This document shows positions 1 to 10,280 of a DNA stretch of 64,000 nucleotides, one piece after another. Origin of the DNA: Cliona cf. orientalis (lineage: Eukaryota; Porifera; Demospongiae; Clionaida; Clionaidae); assembly GCA_963930775.1 (NCBI GenBank), contig OZ005701.1, positions 5,277,669-5,341,668 on the forward strand. The letters are read 5' to 3'. The notes below the pieces were generated by a model that searched no databases, was not told the origin of the DNA, and was given only the letters and a program-made list of their open reading frames with translations. The stretch's first letter is position 1. The number at the start of each line of letters is the position of its first letter. Position numbers and translations under genes: made by a program.

Positions 1-7
1 CATTATA

Positions 8-532
8 TACCGTAAAGTCTGGTTAATAAGCGCACATGCTTATTAAGCGCATGCTTCTTTCCTGTTATTAAGTATTGTCTAATAAGCGCATGCGCCCAAT
101 AAAGACGCCAGTAATAGTCATCGTTCGATCAAGTGTTCCATGCTTTACATGGCTAGAACTAATTCACCAACCATTTTCGGATAGCCAGCTGCATGAGATC
201 GGCTATACTCAACACTTCGATGTTCCACTGAGACGGGTTCGGACTCTTGACCTCTGCCTTGACCGAAGCGAGCGTCAAAGAAATGGCTATTTTTCCACAT
301 TTTTCTTCCAGCGATGGCTTCCGATCATACTCCCATGAACTATTACAGAGCTTAGTCCAAAGGCTTTGTTCGAGTCATAACTTGCTAGCTTTGTCATTGA
401 GCACTCGAACGTGCTGGCAGTGGGCGGGGCCAAAACTTCACTCTCTATTTAGCGCACATCGTCTAATAGGCGCATATTTCCTTACCACCGAGAGTGATAA
501 CCGCATGCGCTTATTAACCAGACTTTACGGTA
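8..532. repeat. TIR element (family A), complete
   Basis: A perfect 27-bp terminal inverted repeat, starting TACCGTAAAGTCTGG, is at 8-34 and again in inverted orientation at 506-532. The outer TA could be a TA target duplication, which would fit a Tc1/mariner-type MITE. The interior holds no convincing gene; the short open frames here are not protein-like. Related but damaged copies are at 2002-2080 and, in reverse orientation, at 7713-9175. Confidence 0.85.
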
Positions 533-1636
533 TGTGCATAATTATTAAATGGAGGAAAATATTTTAATGTTCTTCCACATAATATTAAGCTGAATTAGCA
601 TTTTTGTGCCAAAAAACATTATCCAAAAATCAAACAAAGATATTAATATATTCCATACTACTCAGGTATGCAGTGGTGCTGTAAATTGAAGTCGGCATAG
701 TAACTGTATGCTTCCCTATCTGACTACTGGTGTATCCAAGTTGAGACTGTATAGTATGCCAACTGTTGGGAAATCCCCTATAGTTGTCTGTACACACTCA
801 GAGTATTTGTAAATCAGCTGATGTGTGTACGGTAGTGCTATGACTCTTATAATTATTGTGGAATACAGCCATGCAGCTGCCCACTTCATTAATTAACAAG
901 TGCACATACAGTGAACTCATTGTAGTCCCTAACTCTAGTCCATTGTGTGTGATATGATCGACAGGACACCACTATTATTTTTATACTGGTGAATACCACC
1001 GCCTCATAAACAAGTAGAATTGAAAGATGAAGTAGGGATGGCAGTGCCAAAACGAACACAAACAAGATTTGTAGGGATAACTTATCACATCCACTATAGA
1101 TCCATACCATACGCTTGTTTTTCTCATAGTATCATGCAACTGTTGATCAGTATCGAACCTGATGCTATTGGGTACCATAATTAATGAATTTTTATTGTTA
1201 AAATTTTTCATTTTGAGCGATGTGATGAAATTTTTATGCAACTTATGCAGCAGCAAATAGATGAAATTGATGGGCACTCGTATAGCAGTGTGCTTGCCAA
1301 ATTAGCTCCAGACGCAAATTTGACTAAAAAGAGGACTAAACTAGAACAGAAACAGCAAAATTGAAACACTAAACGAAAGATAGTTCACCACATCAACCAG
1401 TAGTTAGGTGAGAATGCATCACTAACAGTATACTTGCTGAAGCTGAGTCCATGCAAGCTTACTATCGCATCGCAGACAGAATTCAATGTCATTTGAAACT
1501 ACTTGTTGTAATTTAATTTTGTATGCCTTGCACATGCTCATGCACCATAGCTGATAAAACCTCTCTATCATGAAGCATCCCTGAGAATAATGAGACAAAT
1601 GCACATGAAAGAACAAGTTTCCAAGGATAAACCTAC
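533..1636. other. Intron or intergenic DNA, no gene seen
   Basis: AT-rich sequence without a supported gene. Positions 1015-1135 match one arm of the palindromic element at 15318-15708 (shared AGTAGGGATGGCAG core), so this is a solo arm of that family. Confidence 0.5.
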
Positions 1637-1738
1637 AATTGAGCTTGCTCCAGGGGAGTTTCATTTAAATCATCTGTTGCATTGACATTGATATTAGAGT
1701 TCTCCACCAGATATTTCACCACTTCCAGTTTACCTTCC
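1637..1738 (-). CDS. Ankyrin-repeat exon, 102 nt (furthest downstream seen)
   Basis: Read on the minus strand, an acceptor AG precedes 1738 and a donor GTAGGT follows 1637. The 34 encoded residues include GKLEVVKYLVENSN and NETPLEQAQ, a diverged ankyrin repeat (the usual TPLHxAC is TPLEQAQ). Entry and exit splice phase match the other ankyrin exons at 2223, 18342 and 41435, so it can be joined in frame. It is probably part of the gene starting at 47511. The gene may continue beyond the left edge of the window. Confidence 0.65.
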
Positions 1739-2001
1739 CTGTAGTGACACGAGCAAATAGACATGGATGGATGGATGATCAATAAAGTATTGGGCCTCAT
1801 GTACATAAAATGTATGAGAAAATGAAAAATGTATGATACCTACTTAAACAGTTTGAGAAGGTTCCATCGTAACATAAGAATGTAAATTCGGAATAGTCAC
1901 AAGTTTGTAAACGTGAAGAACATGAAAATTATGTGAAATGTGGCATTGTTTCATAAACGCATGAAAGCATGCAACACAAGTATCAATTTTATTTCTATTA
2001 T

Positions 2002-2080
2002 TACTGTAAACTCTGGTTATTAAGCGCATGCTCTCTTCTCGCCATTAGCTATTGTTTATTAAGTGCATGCGCCCAATTTA
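2002..2080. repeat. Family A TIR element, left-end fragment
   Basis: The sequence starts TACTGTAAACTCTGG and follows the left end of the element at 8-532 for about 80 bases, then similarity stops. No matching right terminus was seen nearby. Confidence 0.6.
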
Positions 2081-2222
2081 TTTTTTGCTCTGAAGGGTGA
2101 GAAAGTAGAAAAGTTGTAGCATATTCATGGCTCCATGTATGTTTGTCGTCATGGAACCTCTCAAGGTTCTTTTAGGAACTTAAACCAACTAAAAACAACT
2201 AATCAACAATGGATAGACTTAC

Positions 2223-2324
2223 GAACAAGCCAAATGCAATGGAGTCTGCCCAGAGTCATCCATACTATTCATGTCAGGTTTGCTGTTCAATAGTAGAAGC
2301 TTGAGCACCTCCAGGTGGCCGTAC
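2223..2324 (-). CDS. Ankyrin-repeat exon, 102 nt
   Basis: The minus-strand acceptor CACTACAG precedes 2324 and the donor GTAAGT follows 2223. The exon encodes one ankyrin repeat: YGHLEVLKLLLLNS early and SGQTPLHLAC at the end. Ankyrin repeats are helix-turn-helix units that mediate protein-protein contacts; the specific partner is unknown. The exon starts with one nucleotide and ends with two of a split codon, the same phase as its paralogues, so exons of this class can be gained, lost or skipped without shifting the frame. Confidence 0.8.
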
Positions 2325-2438
2325 CTGTAGTGACATGAACAAAGAGACATTCATGGATGATCAATAATCATTAACATCAACTGCCACACTTTGTAATGGT
2401 ACCTTAAACAATGTATAATCAATGGATAGACTTAAACA

Positions 2439-2528
2439 TGCAATGGAGTCCGCCCAGACCAATCCTTATTATTCATATCAAGTTTGCTATTCATGAGTAG
2501 AAGCTTGACCACCTCCAGGTGGTTATCC
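2439..2528 (-). pseudogene. Decayed ankyrin-repeat exon
   Basis: The acceptor (CACTGTAG before 2528) and the first 28 codons, including DNHLEVVKLLLMNS and WSGRTPLH, match the 102-nt ankyrin exons. The end of the exon is lost: the expected AC codons and the GTAAGT donor are removed by a deletion of about 11 bases at 2434-2439. It lies about 115 bp from the intact exon at 2223-2324, which suggests a local tandem duplication followed by loss of one copy. Confidence 0.7.
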
Positions 2529-2930
2529 CTACAGTGACATAAACTAGACCAACTCAGAGCTCAGTAAGCATGAAGGCAGGCTGTTATTAACTCTCAGTGC
2601 ATGCACAAGGGCAACAAAGCTAGCTGCTGTATAATTGATTTGCAAGTCTAAAGTGCGGTATTGTAAGGTTCATTTTGGTGTTCCAAATGCATGTATTGTG
2701 GAGATTTCACTGAAACTGCTTTATTCGCCAGTCTTGGCATCATTCTTGACATTTCCTCAAGTGATACACATTCTATTTACATGTAGCTAGCAGTAAAGGG
2801 TCCAAGAGTGGGGTACCTTACATTGGACTTAGACTGGGGGATGGGCCGATAATATTATTTGAAGTATCACTGTTGCAGTTAGATGTGAAAGATCGCCTGG
2901 GTAAAATATCGACACAATCTTCAAAATATG

Positions 2931-3252
2931 CAGTGGCGGATCCAGGGGGGTAAGGGGGTGCAAGTGTACTCCCCTTTGGGCTGCATCTAACACTAAAGAA
3001 GTATTGATGATGAACTAAATGGAACCCCCCTTTCTGGCTATAGAACTAAATAAACTCCTACTATGGCTCACCTTAGAATGCTTTAAAAGAAAATTGGTTC
3101 GAAAACAGATCGATTGGACTGGTAGAACTGGTAGTTCATCTCAAAAACGATTGAAAATGGGCGTGGTTTTGCCCCAAAGTGGGTGTGGCTTCTAAAATTT
3201 TGCGCACAAGTGTACTACAACCCCCCTTTTAGAAATCCTGGATCCGCCACTG
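2931..3252. repeat. Small TIR element (CAGTGGCGGATCC termini)
   Basis: The terminal inverted repeat CAGTGGCGGATCCAGG begins at 2931 and its complement ends at 3252. ATATG is present on both sides, so a 5-bp target duplication is possible. CAGTGGCGG-type ends are common among hAT-like non-autonomous elements, but those usually make 8-bp duplications, so the superfamily is uncertain. No coding capacity is seen. Confidence 0.75.
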
Positions 3253-3466
3253 ATATGAGTAGCTCCGGCTACTGCCGTAAATCAGGAATTTTCGTTGTTA
3301 AATTTTCGCTGTTTCATGCGACCACAAAATTTAAATATTTTCTACAACGAATAATTTTAGAACACGTTAAACATAATATAGTTGGCACCAGATCCTGCAT
3401 GCTAGTCATGCTTGTGTAGAGCAGTATGATTCTGCAAACATTTCACGTGTCTGACAATGTCACTAC

Positions 3467-3655
3467 TGTAGTATTATGTGATTTGTGCACCTCCATATAT
3501 GGAGTGTACTTATATTATGTAATGTGTATGATGCAATATGTATGATGTCATGCCATGTGCTCATGAGCATCAGAAACTTATGTAGCTAAAGAAGTGTGTG
3601 TTGAGAGCTAATCTATCAGCATCGTAGTCAACGGTACTGAAGACCACGCAATACA
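3467..3655 (+). repeat. 5' LTR of the gypsy-type element
   Basis: Starts TGTAGTATTATG and ends CGCAATACA. It is 189 bp and matches the 3' LTR except at three positions. The internal palindrome CTCCATATATGGAG could hold a TATA-like promoter element. Confidence 0.93.
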
Positions 3656-3677
3656 TGGTGGCAGCGGCGGGATCCAC
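3656..3677 (+). other. Probable primer-binding site
   Basis: The sequence directly after the 5' LTR begins TGGTGGCAGCGGCGGG. TGG immediately after an LTR is the usual sign of pairing to the CCA end of a tRNA. The priming tRNA cannot be assigned from the sequence alone. Confidence 0.6.
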
Positions 3678-3727
3678 TATCATTTTGCCGTTAGACGTTG
3701 ATAAACACTTTTCTCGCTGAATCTGAG

Positions 3728-4858
3728 ATGGCAAGTGCCACATACCAAGTTGTTCCTCCCCAGCCTTTCGATTTCAGCAGTCCAAACGAGTGGATACGAT
3801 GGATTCGACGATTCGAACGCTTTAGAGCAGCCTCTGGTCTCGAGGAAAAGGGAGAGGAGACTCAAGTGAACACACTCATCTACATAATGACATATTTCAC
3901 TCCTTTGATCTATCAGATGAAGACAAGAAAAAGTACGAAACCGTCAAGAATAAATTCGACTCACACTTTGTCAAGAGAAAAAATATTATCTATGAGCGTG
4001 CCGTGTTTAATAGGCGCAAACAGGAAGAAGGTGAGTGTAGATACATTCATCACTGCCTTGTATACTCTGTCAGAGCACTGCAATTATGGTGCCTTAAAGG
4101 AGGAGATGATTCGTGATCGTATCGTCGTTGGGTTACGCGACTCAAATCTTTCACTCAAACTCCAGCTGGACGAGAAGCTGGATCTCCAAAAAGCTATCAC
4201 CCAAGTTCGTGAGGCAGAGACGATAAAGCAGCAACAGCCCACGTTAAGGGGGGCACAAAAGGAGACCACAGCAAATGTGAGCAATCTCCACAAGAGGTCC
4301 AACAAGAAGGAGCAGGGACCCCAACACCGACGGGCACCAAAACAACCAGTCAACAAGAGAGTATGTGCTCAATGTGGCAAATCACCACCCCACGATCGTC
4401 AATACTGCCCGGCCAAAGACGCTACTTGTCGAGAATGCAGAAAGCGTGGACACTACAAATTAATGTGCAGATCTAAGAATAAGATCGGGGAGGTATATCA
4501 CGACTCAGCAAGCAACGATTACGAATGCGACGACTATGAATATGATGACATATTTCTCGGATCAGTGGAGACAGAACACGACAACCCCTGGTTAATATCG
4601 CTACAGCTGGAGGGTAAGCCAGTCGAATTCCACATTGATACGGGTGCTGAAGTCAGTGTGATCACGGAGCCTGTGCACAAGAAGATAGGTAGGCCTCCAC
4701 TCTCACCAGTCAAACAGACCTTGAGAGGACCAAGTAACGCAGTCCTGCCGGTAAAAGGTCTATTTTCTGCCATACTTAGCAGAGACAGCCAACAGAGCAA
4801 ACAGGATATCTTGTGGCAGCAAAGCTACATAAACCCCTCCTTGGACGACCCGCCATAG
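3728..4858 (+). pseudogene. gag and protease region of the gypsy-type element
   Basis: The start is placed at 3728 (MASATYQVVPPQPFDF) because gag of this type usually begins close to such a PPQPF motif; the frame is open from 3698. A CCHC-type knuckle region is visible at about 4365-4472 (CAQCGK, then CRECRKRGHYKLMC), which would bind RNA in the capsid. An aspartic protease motif, HIDTGAEVSVI, is at about 4630-4665. Between about 3900 and 4035 the gag-like reading is in another frame (KKYETVKNKFDSHF is visible there) and the original frame resumes at VSVDTFITAL, so two frameshifts compensate each other. The frame is lost again near 4800-4815, before the RT. Confidence 0.85.
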
Positions 4859-5709
4859 AAGCACTGGGTCTAGTACAACGAGTTCGAGGAGTACAAGCAA
4901 AGCAACTAAACCCAATTCAACAATTTCCGAATCTCTTCACGGGCCTCGGACAGCTGCAAGGCAAGTACACCATCAAGCTACAGGAAGGAGCAAAACCGTA
5001 TGCCCTCTTGACCTCACGACGCGTCCCGATTCCACTAATGAAATCCGTTAAGGCGGAGCTGGAGCGTATGGAGAAGCTCGGAGTTATTTCCAAAGTCAAC
5101 CAACCGATTGATTGGTGCGCAGGAATGGTGGTCGTGCCGAAAGGCAATGGAAAGGTACGCATCTGTGTCAATCTTCCTCGTTTAAATGATAGTGTTTGTA
5201 GGGAGAGACACCCCATACCGGTTGTAGATCAAATCCTTGCCCAGCTGGCTGGTGCTAAAATATTTTCTAACTTAGATGCCAATTCAGGGTTTTGGCAAAT
5301 ACCCCTATCCCCCGAGTCAATCCCGCTTATAACTTTCATCACACCATTTGGAAGATTTTGTTTTCACAGGTTGCCCTTTGGCATAACCTCTGCACCTAAG
5401 ACTCCCAAAGAGCACGACGATCGCCTTTACCGAGTACTTTGCCGACTTCAGCAAGAAGGCTTGACGCTCAACAAGGAGAAATGTAAATTCTCCCAAAACA
5501 CAGTCTCATTCCTAGGCCAAGTGATTGACGAGTCTGGAGTACGACCAGATCCTGAGAAAGTCAATGCGATCAGAAACATGCCAATTCCCAGCAACGTTGG
5601 AGAGGTACGCCGATTTCTCGGAACTGTAAACCAGATGAGCAAATTTGCTCCGAACCTTGCCGATGTCACGAAACCGATACGAGACCTGCTCGTGAAGGGT
5701 AACCAATAG
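4813..5709 (+). pseudogene. Reverse transcriptase region, active-site motif deleted
   Basis: Recognisable Ty3/gypsy RT blocks include WCAGMVVVPKGNGKVRICV, FSNLDANSGFWQIPL (motif A, with its catalytic Asp) and FHRLPFGITSAP (motif B). The next expected block, the YxDD active-site loop, is absent: SAP runs directly into KTPKEHDDRLYRVL at about 5396-5412. Roughly 35-40 codons are missing compared with the family. The thumb/connection blocks then follow (NKEKCKFSQ, FLGQVIDESG, RRFLGTVNQMSKF). The frame ends at TAG 5707-5709, where a Trp is common in the family. This copy cannot encode an active RT. Confidence 0.9.
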
Positions 5710-6237
5710 GTGTGGGCCGAGCCACAACAAAGAGCTTTCAATCAGGTCAAGCAAATGCTATCTATGAGTCCAATTCTCGCTTTGTTCGATCCCCAGCTCG
5801 ACACAGTCGTATCTGCCGACGCTTCCTCATTTGGACTCGGAGCAGTCTTACTTCAGAGGCAGCCTGAGGGCCAGATGAAGCCTGTTGCCTATATTTCACG
5901 ATCGATGACCCCCACGGAGCAGAGGTACGCCCAAATTGAAAAGGAAGCCTTAGCGCTTACCTGGGCATGTGAACGTTTGATCGATCTTGTATTTCACATC
6001 CAAACAGACCACAAACCACTAGTTCCGTTATTCAGCTCAAAAAGTCTTGAAGAGCTTCCACTTCGAGTTCAGCGATTTCGCTTACTCATGTTACGTTACC
6101 AATTTACAATCTCACATATTCTGGGAAAGGAATTGGTCATAGCAGACATGCTTTCGAGAACCCCAACCAATACTCCAACTGGTTCAGATCACGTCCTCCA
6201 CCAGGAAGCCAATATTTTTGTAAACACCATAATCTAG
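5710..6237 (+). pseudogene. RNase H region of the gypsy-type element
   Basis: In frame with the RT segment beyond the TAG stop. The RNase H pattern is visible: VVSADASSFGLGAVLLQ (first Asp), EQRYAQIEKEALALTWACER (catalytic Glu), FHIQTDHKPLVPLF (Asp) and a tail with LVIADMLSRTP. The domain would degrade the RNA strand of the RNA-DNA hybrid. A second stop, TAG at 6235-6237, separates it from the integrase segment. Confidence 0.88.
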
Positions 6238-6261
6238 GGACTACCTGCTACTGACGAACAA

Positions 6262-7475
6262 TTGGAAGAAATCAAACGACAGCAGGAGGAAGATGTAGTG
6301 TGTAACCAAATCAAGCGTTATTGTCGAGAAGGATGGCCCTCAAAACAAGAAGTAGCAGGAGCCGTACAACCTTACTACTCTGTATCAGCAGAGATATCGA
6401 TTGCAAATGGTCTACTCCTACGAGGGAGCAGAATCATCATTCCAGCATCAATGCGATTGAGCATGCTGGACAAAGTACACACAGGTCACCAGGGAATCAC
6501 AAAGTGCCGTGAGCGAGCCCGGCAGTCTATATGGTGGCCAGGATTGTCTCGACAACTGGATGAACTTGTTAAGAATTGTCTTGAATGTTCCAAAGCTCAA
6601 AAACAGAGAGCACAACCTTTGATCACATCCTCCTTTCCTGAGTTGCCTTGGCAAATATTTGCCACAGATCTGTTCGAGTGGAAACACCAAAACTATCTCC
6701 TCATTGTCGACTATTTTTCACGATACATCGAAATAGCACTACTAAAGGGAACGTCAGCTGATGAAGTTATCAGACACACGAAGAGCACTTTTGCGAGACA
6801 CGGCATCCGGGAGTTGGTGATCAGATAATGGTCCACAATTCAGTGCAGAATCATACGCTCAGTTTGCAAAGGAGTACAACTTTAAACATGTGACCAGCAG
6901 CCCTTATCATCCACAAGGGAATAGCGAAGCTGAGCGTGCAGTAGGTACAGTAAAAAAACCTGCTAAAGAAAGAGAGAGATCAATACCTTGCACTTCTCTC
7001 ATATCGATCAACTCCCTTACAGAATGGATATAGTCCATCGGAACTACTCATGAACCGAAAACTACGAACAGTCGTTCCTATCACCCAAGAACAGCGGACC
7101 CCACAAGTCCCAGATATGGTAGCTCTAAAAGCGAGAGAAAAACAACTCAAGGACAATCAAAAGAAACACTTTGACAGACACCATGGAGTCCGAGACCTAA
7201 CCCAGTTGATGCCTGGAGATCTAGTATGGATACCTGACCGTGAGACAGAAGCGGTAGTCGAAGAGGAAGTAGCACCACTCTCTTACAATGTCTCTACTCC
7301 TGGAGGTACACTGCACCGGAACAGGAGAAACCTCATACAAGTCCCGGAAGATCCAGGCGATGGGGAACTGGAAACAAACGAAACAGAACCAGACCAAAAT
7401 AGTGGAAATCCACCAGTACGTCGAAGTAGTCGAGTGTCGCGCCAGCTAGAGCGCTTTGACCCAAAGTGGTCATAA
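6262..7475 (+). pseudogene. Integrase region of the gypsy-type element, frameshifted
   Basis: An HHCC zinc-binding segment (HTGHQGITKCRERA, then CLECSKAQ) is at about 6474-6600. The first catalytic Asp is in FATDLFEW. A one-base shift at about 6822-6826 ends that frame at 6828; the second Asp (SDNGPQFS) and the Glu segment (HPQGNSEAERAVG) are in the next frame. A further shift falls in the A-rich run at about 6953. The C-terminal part, open 7050-7475, has a gypsy-type tail with GDLVWIPDR and NPPVRRSSRVSRQ. The integrase would insert cDNA into the genome, but this copy is broken. Confidence 0.88.
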
Positions 7476-7505
7476 CTGTGAACAGTTTTGAACCCTTTGA
7501 TTTTT

Positions 7506-7518
7506 CCAGAAGGAGAGA
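7506..7518 (+). other. Polypurine tract before the 3' LTR
   Basis: CCAGAAGGAGAGA lies immediately upstream of the 3' LTR, the expected place of the plus-strand primer. Confidence 0.65.
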
Positions 7519-7707
7519 TGTAGTATTATGTGATTTGTGCACCTCCATATATGGAGTGTACTTATATCATATAATGTGTATGATGCAATATGTATGATGT
7601 CATGCCATGTGCTCTTGAGCATCAGAAACTTATGTAGCTAAAGAAGTGTGTGTTGAGAGCTAATCTATCAGCATCGTAGTCAACGGTACTGAAGACCACG
7701 CAATACA
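7519..7707 (+). repeat. 3' LTR of the gypsy-type element
   Basis: 189 bp, near-identical to 3467-3655. The differences are two in the region after TGTACTTATAT and one in the GTGCTCxTGAGC block. It is followed by the target duplication ACTAC at 7708-7712. Confidence 0.93.
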
Positions 7708-7786
7708 ACTACTACTGCTATTAATAAGCGCATGCGCTTATCACTCTTCGTGGTAAGGAAACATGCGCATATTAGACGATGTGTGC

Positions 7787-8310
7787 TTAAAGGCATTGTG
7801 TCACGATATAAGCGGTGATTGTTGCTAAATTTAGATCTAGTATATGGACTCGCCTTGTCAAAAATCGCGCACATACAAAATATTGTCGCGTGCTCCTCGT
7901 GGATGCCAGAACACCATTGAACAACAAGGCAAGGACTTAGCTACTCGCAGCACTGCTAGAGAGGACTGGTATCTCCATATGCTTGTCGACCTACTCTCGC
8001 TCGCTAAAGGTAAATTTACTCGTGGTATACTATCTTGCACGTGGTAGATCTAGCTAGACACAGATATCGCTACTCTGGCACAGCCGACTTTCGCCCGTCC
8101 TTCCGATAGATCTCTTACCTTCCTCCACTAGCTGAAGACCTTCCAGCTCCAATACTTGAGCCTTTCTTGGACCGACTGTGTTCTGCTACCGCGAACTATA
8201 ACCGTTGACTAAAAAGTGCCTGCCAGATTTCAATCTAATGGGCGCGGTTACATCACATAAGACACTAATTTACTAAAAATAGCCCTTATATCGTGGCCCA
8301 ATGCCTTTAA
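7787..8310. repeat. TTAA-type MITE (family B), nested
   Basis: TTAAAGGCATTG at 7787 is mirrored by CAATGCCTTTAA ending at 8310; the inverted repeat continues imperfectly for about 30 bp (CACGATATAAG on both sides). TTAA duplication suggests a piggyBac-like source. The undisturbed family A copy shows the uninterrupted sequence at this point, confirming an insertion. A 3'-truncated relative is at 46352-46690. Confidence 0.8.
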
Positions 8311-8708
8311 TAGAGAGTGAAGTGTTTGCCCCGCCTACTGCCAGCACATTCGAGCACTCAATCACAAAACTAACAAGTTATGAATACAGCGATTCTTAGA
8401 ATAAGCTCTATAATAGTTCATGGGAGTATGATCAGAAGCCATCACTGGAAAACTGGAAAAATTGCCGACTTCCCGCTTCGTCAAGGTCAAGAGTCTTAAC
8501 CCACCTCAGTGGAACATTGCAGTGTTGAGTAGCTATAGCCGATCTCGCGCAGCTGGCTATCCGAAAATAGGTTAGTAAATTAGTTCTAGCAATGTAGAGC
8601 ATGGAACACTCTTGATCGAACGGTGAATAGCTATTACTGTCGTCTTTATTGGGTGCATGCACTTATTAGATAATACTTAACAACAGGAAGGAGCCATGTG
8701 CTTATTAA

Positions 8709-9146
8709 AAAAATATAGGCCCAGCGCAACCGATATGGCTGGTATGGCTATGGCTATGGTCATACCACTTTTTGTGCCTATCATACAAGGAGCTAGCTAC
8801 TTACTTCAATTGAGAACTTGAACCGCTACAGTGGCTCTAGTATCAGATCAGAATAGTTGATGTTTCCATTAGATGCACATTTTTTGTTAGCTCCACCCCC
8901 ATTTGGTAAGGATGGTCACTACAATTATTTAGCCTATGCCTCAACAAGCAGGAATTTGATAGTTTTTGCAGCATGCACGTGTTAACAGTCAGAAATTCAG
9001 ACCATATGATAAGAGTGGCAGCTTTTTCTTAAAATAGCTAGCAGCTGAAAGGAAGTTCATCCACCCTTTAGTAGCTCCCAGTTCTTCCCCCCCCCCCCCC
9101 AACACATGGCCGCACCACCTTAAATTTGCTTGCTCCGGGCCTGAAA
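8709..9146. other. Insert or flank within the family A copy, no gene seen
   Basis: Contains a short TATGGC-rich stretch at 8733-8760 and a C-run at about 9088-9100. Termini of an inserted element could not be defined. Confidence 0.4.
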
Positions 9147-9426
9147 TATGCGCTTATTAACCAGACTTTACTGTATTTCAAGCCTTGGATGGTATATCTG
9201 AACCACGGGGCCCCCTAAGCCACTCAGTAGCCTCGAATGCCATAGCCGTGGCCGACAGAGAAGTGGAGAAAAAGATTGCCAAGAAAAAAGAAGAAATATG
9301 TCCAGTATAGAAGGTATGATGTTTGCCAATAAAATTTCTTTATCCATAGTATACAAATTGAAGAACTGCAGTACTGACTAATATACAAAACTACTTTAGT
9401 AGCTAGCTACTTATAAATAATATTCC

Positions 9427-9870
9427 AAGCGAGCGTGCTGAGATAGGGAGGTACACAAATCTTTATGGGGTTGCAGCAGCTGCTAGATTCTTCACGAGAA
9501 AATTTGGCCAACAGGTGAGTGAGATAACCCTTCACTCTGTGAAGAAAGCTCATATGCAGGAAGTAACAAGAAAGAGAGGAACTGAAGAGACGAAACTGTT
9601 GATGTGCTGCCTCACAAAATGCGAGGAAGACCTGCTCTTCTAGGAACGAATGTGGATTCCAGGGTTGTGGAGAATTCGGGATGTTGGTGGAGTGGTGGCC
9701 ATAGCTGCTGCTCAAGGAATTCTCTTGTTATGTGACTGCTCAAAGCTGGCTGAGTTTGGTGGACCCATAATGTTGAATAGATTCTGAACGTGTTCCTTGC
9801 TAAAGAGAATGAATGAACTTTGTGAAGCAAAAGGTGATGACGGCTAAAAGCAAGTCCACCTTGTAGATCA
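9427..9870 (+). pseudogene. pogo/Tigger-like DDE transposase fragment (N-terminal part)
   Basis: Several short plus-strand frames read like the DNA-binding region and linker of a pogo-type DDE_1 transposase: ERAEIGRYTNLYGVAAAARF, then LPHKMRGRPALLGTNVDS, then VVAIAAAQGILLLCD followed by LAEFGGPIMLNR and SLLKRMN. These blocks fall in different frames with stops between them. The catalytic DDE region is not seen. Assignment is from remembered family patterns. The minus-strand open frame over the same bases is not protein-like. Confidence 0.55.
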
Positions 9871-10085
9871 GCCGAATATCTTCTTGTCCCAGTTACTGTA
9901 TGCTGGATCATCACTCCTCGTTGTATAAATAGGGAACACACCCTTGACAGGTTTTGTGGAAGGTGGTGCATGCCAGGGGGGTACAGCAGTTGTTCTCTGT
10001 GTATGTCTGTTACCACGCCAGCTGCTAATACCTGGTTTAAAAGTTTTCACAACAATGACACCTACATTAATCACTTCATATCAAG

Positions 10086-10280
10086 CAGACTAATGCAGGC
10101 CAAAACAGTGGCCCGCTGACTGGAGGAGCTCGTATGTCGGGTACCTCAAGTCCTCCTCACTGACCAAGGAAGAAACTCTGAATCTAAAGTAATTGCAAAA
10201 GATGTAATCTGCTCCAAGAAACGAACAATAGCATGCCACCCCCTATATGATGCCCGAGTGGCGAGACTCAATTATATAGA
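10086..10280 (+). pseudogene. Retrotransposon integrase core fragment
   Basis: The plus strand reads AKTVAR, stop, LEELVC, then VPQVLLTDQGRNSESKVI and ACHPLYDARVARLN. This follows the gypsy integrase pattern around the second catalytic Asp (TDQG) and the HPQ-type segment, with the Glu region altered. It is a different, older lineage than the element at 3467-7707 and has no LTRs nearby. Confidence 0.65.

Larger units (their letters stand above)
3467..7707 (+). mobile_element. Ty3/gypsy-type LTR retrotransposon, recently inserted but coding-defective
   Basis: Two 189-bp LTRs (3467-3655 and 7519-7707) bound a gag-protease-RT-RNase H-integrase order, the Ty3/gypsy arrangement. The 5-bp target duplication ACTAC is at 3462-3466 and 7708-7712. 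The LTRs differ at only three positions, so insertion looks recent. The internal region nevertheless has several stops, frameshifts and an RT deletion. Either a defective copy was mobilised by proteins from another element, or decay has been fast. It landed at the edge of the family A element whose remains start at 7713. Confidence 0.95.
7713..9175. repeat. Family A TIR element, reverse orientation, interrupted twice
   Basis: Positions 7713-7786 and 8311-8708 read as the reverse complement of the 8-532 element, and the terminal inverted repeat reappears at 9149-9175 (GCGCTTATTAACCAGACTTT). The copy is split by the TTAA element at 7787-8310 and by about 440 bp of other DNA at 8709-9146. Its left edge is eroded at the gypsy insertion point. 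Confidence 0.75.

Noticed and set aside
9612..10016. 134-codon open frame on the minus strand
   Set aside because: It overlaps the plus-strand pogo-like relic and has no family resemblance; it is a shadow.
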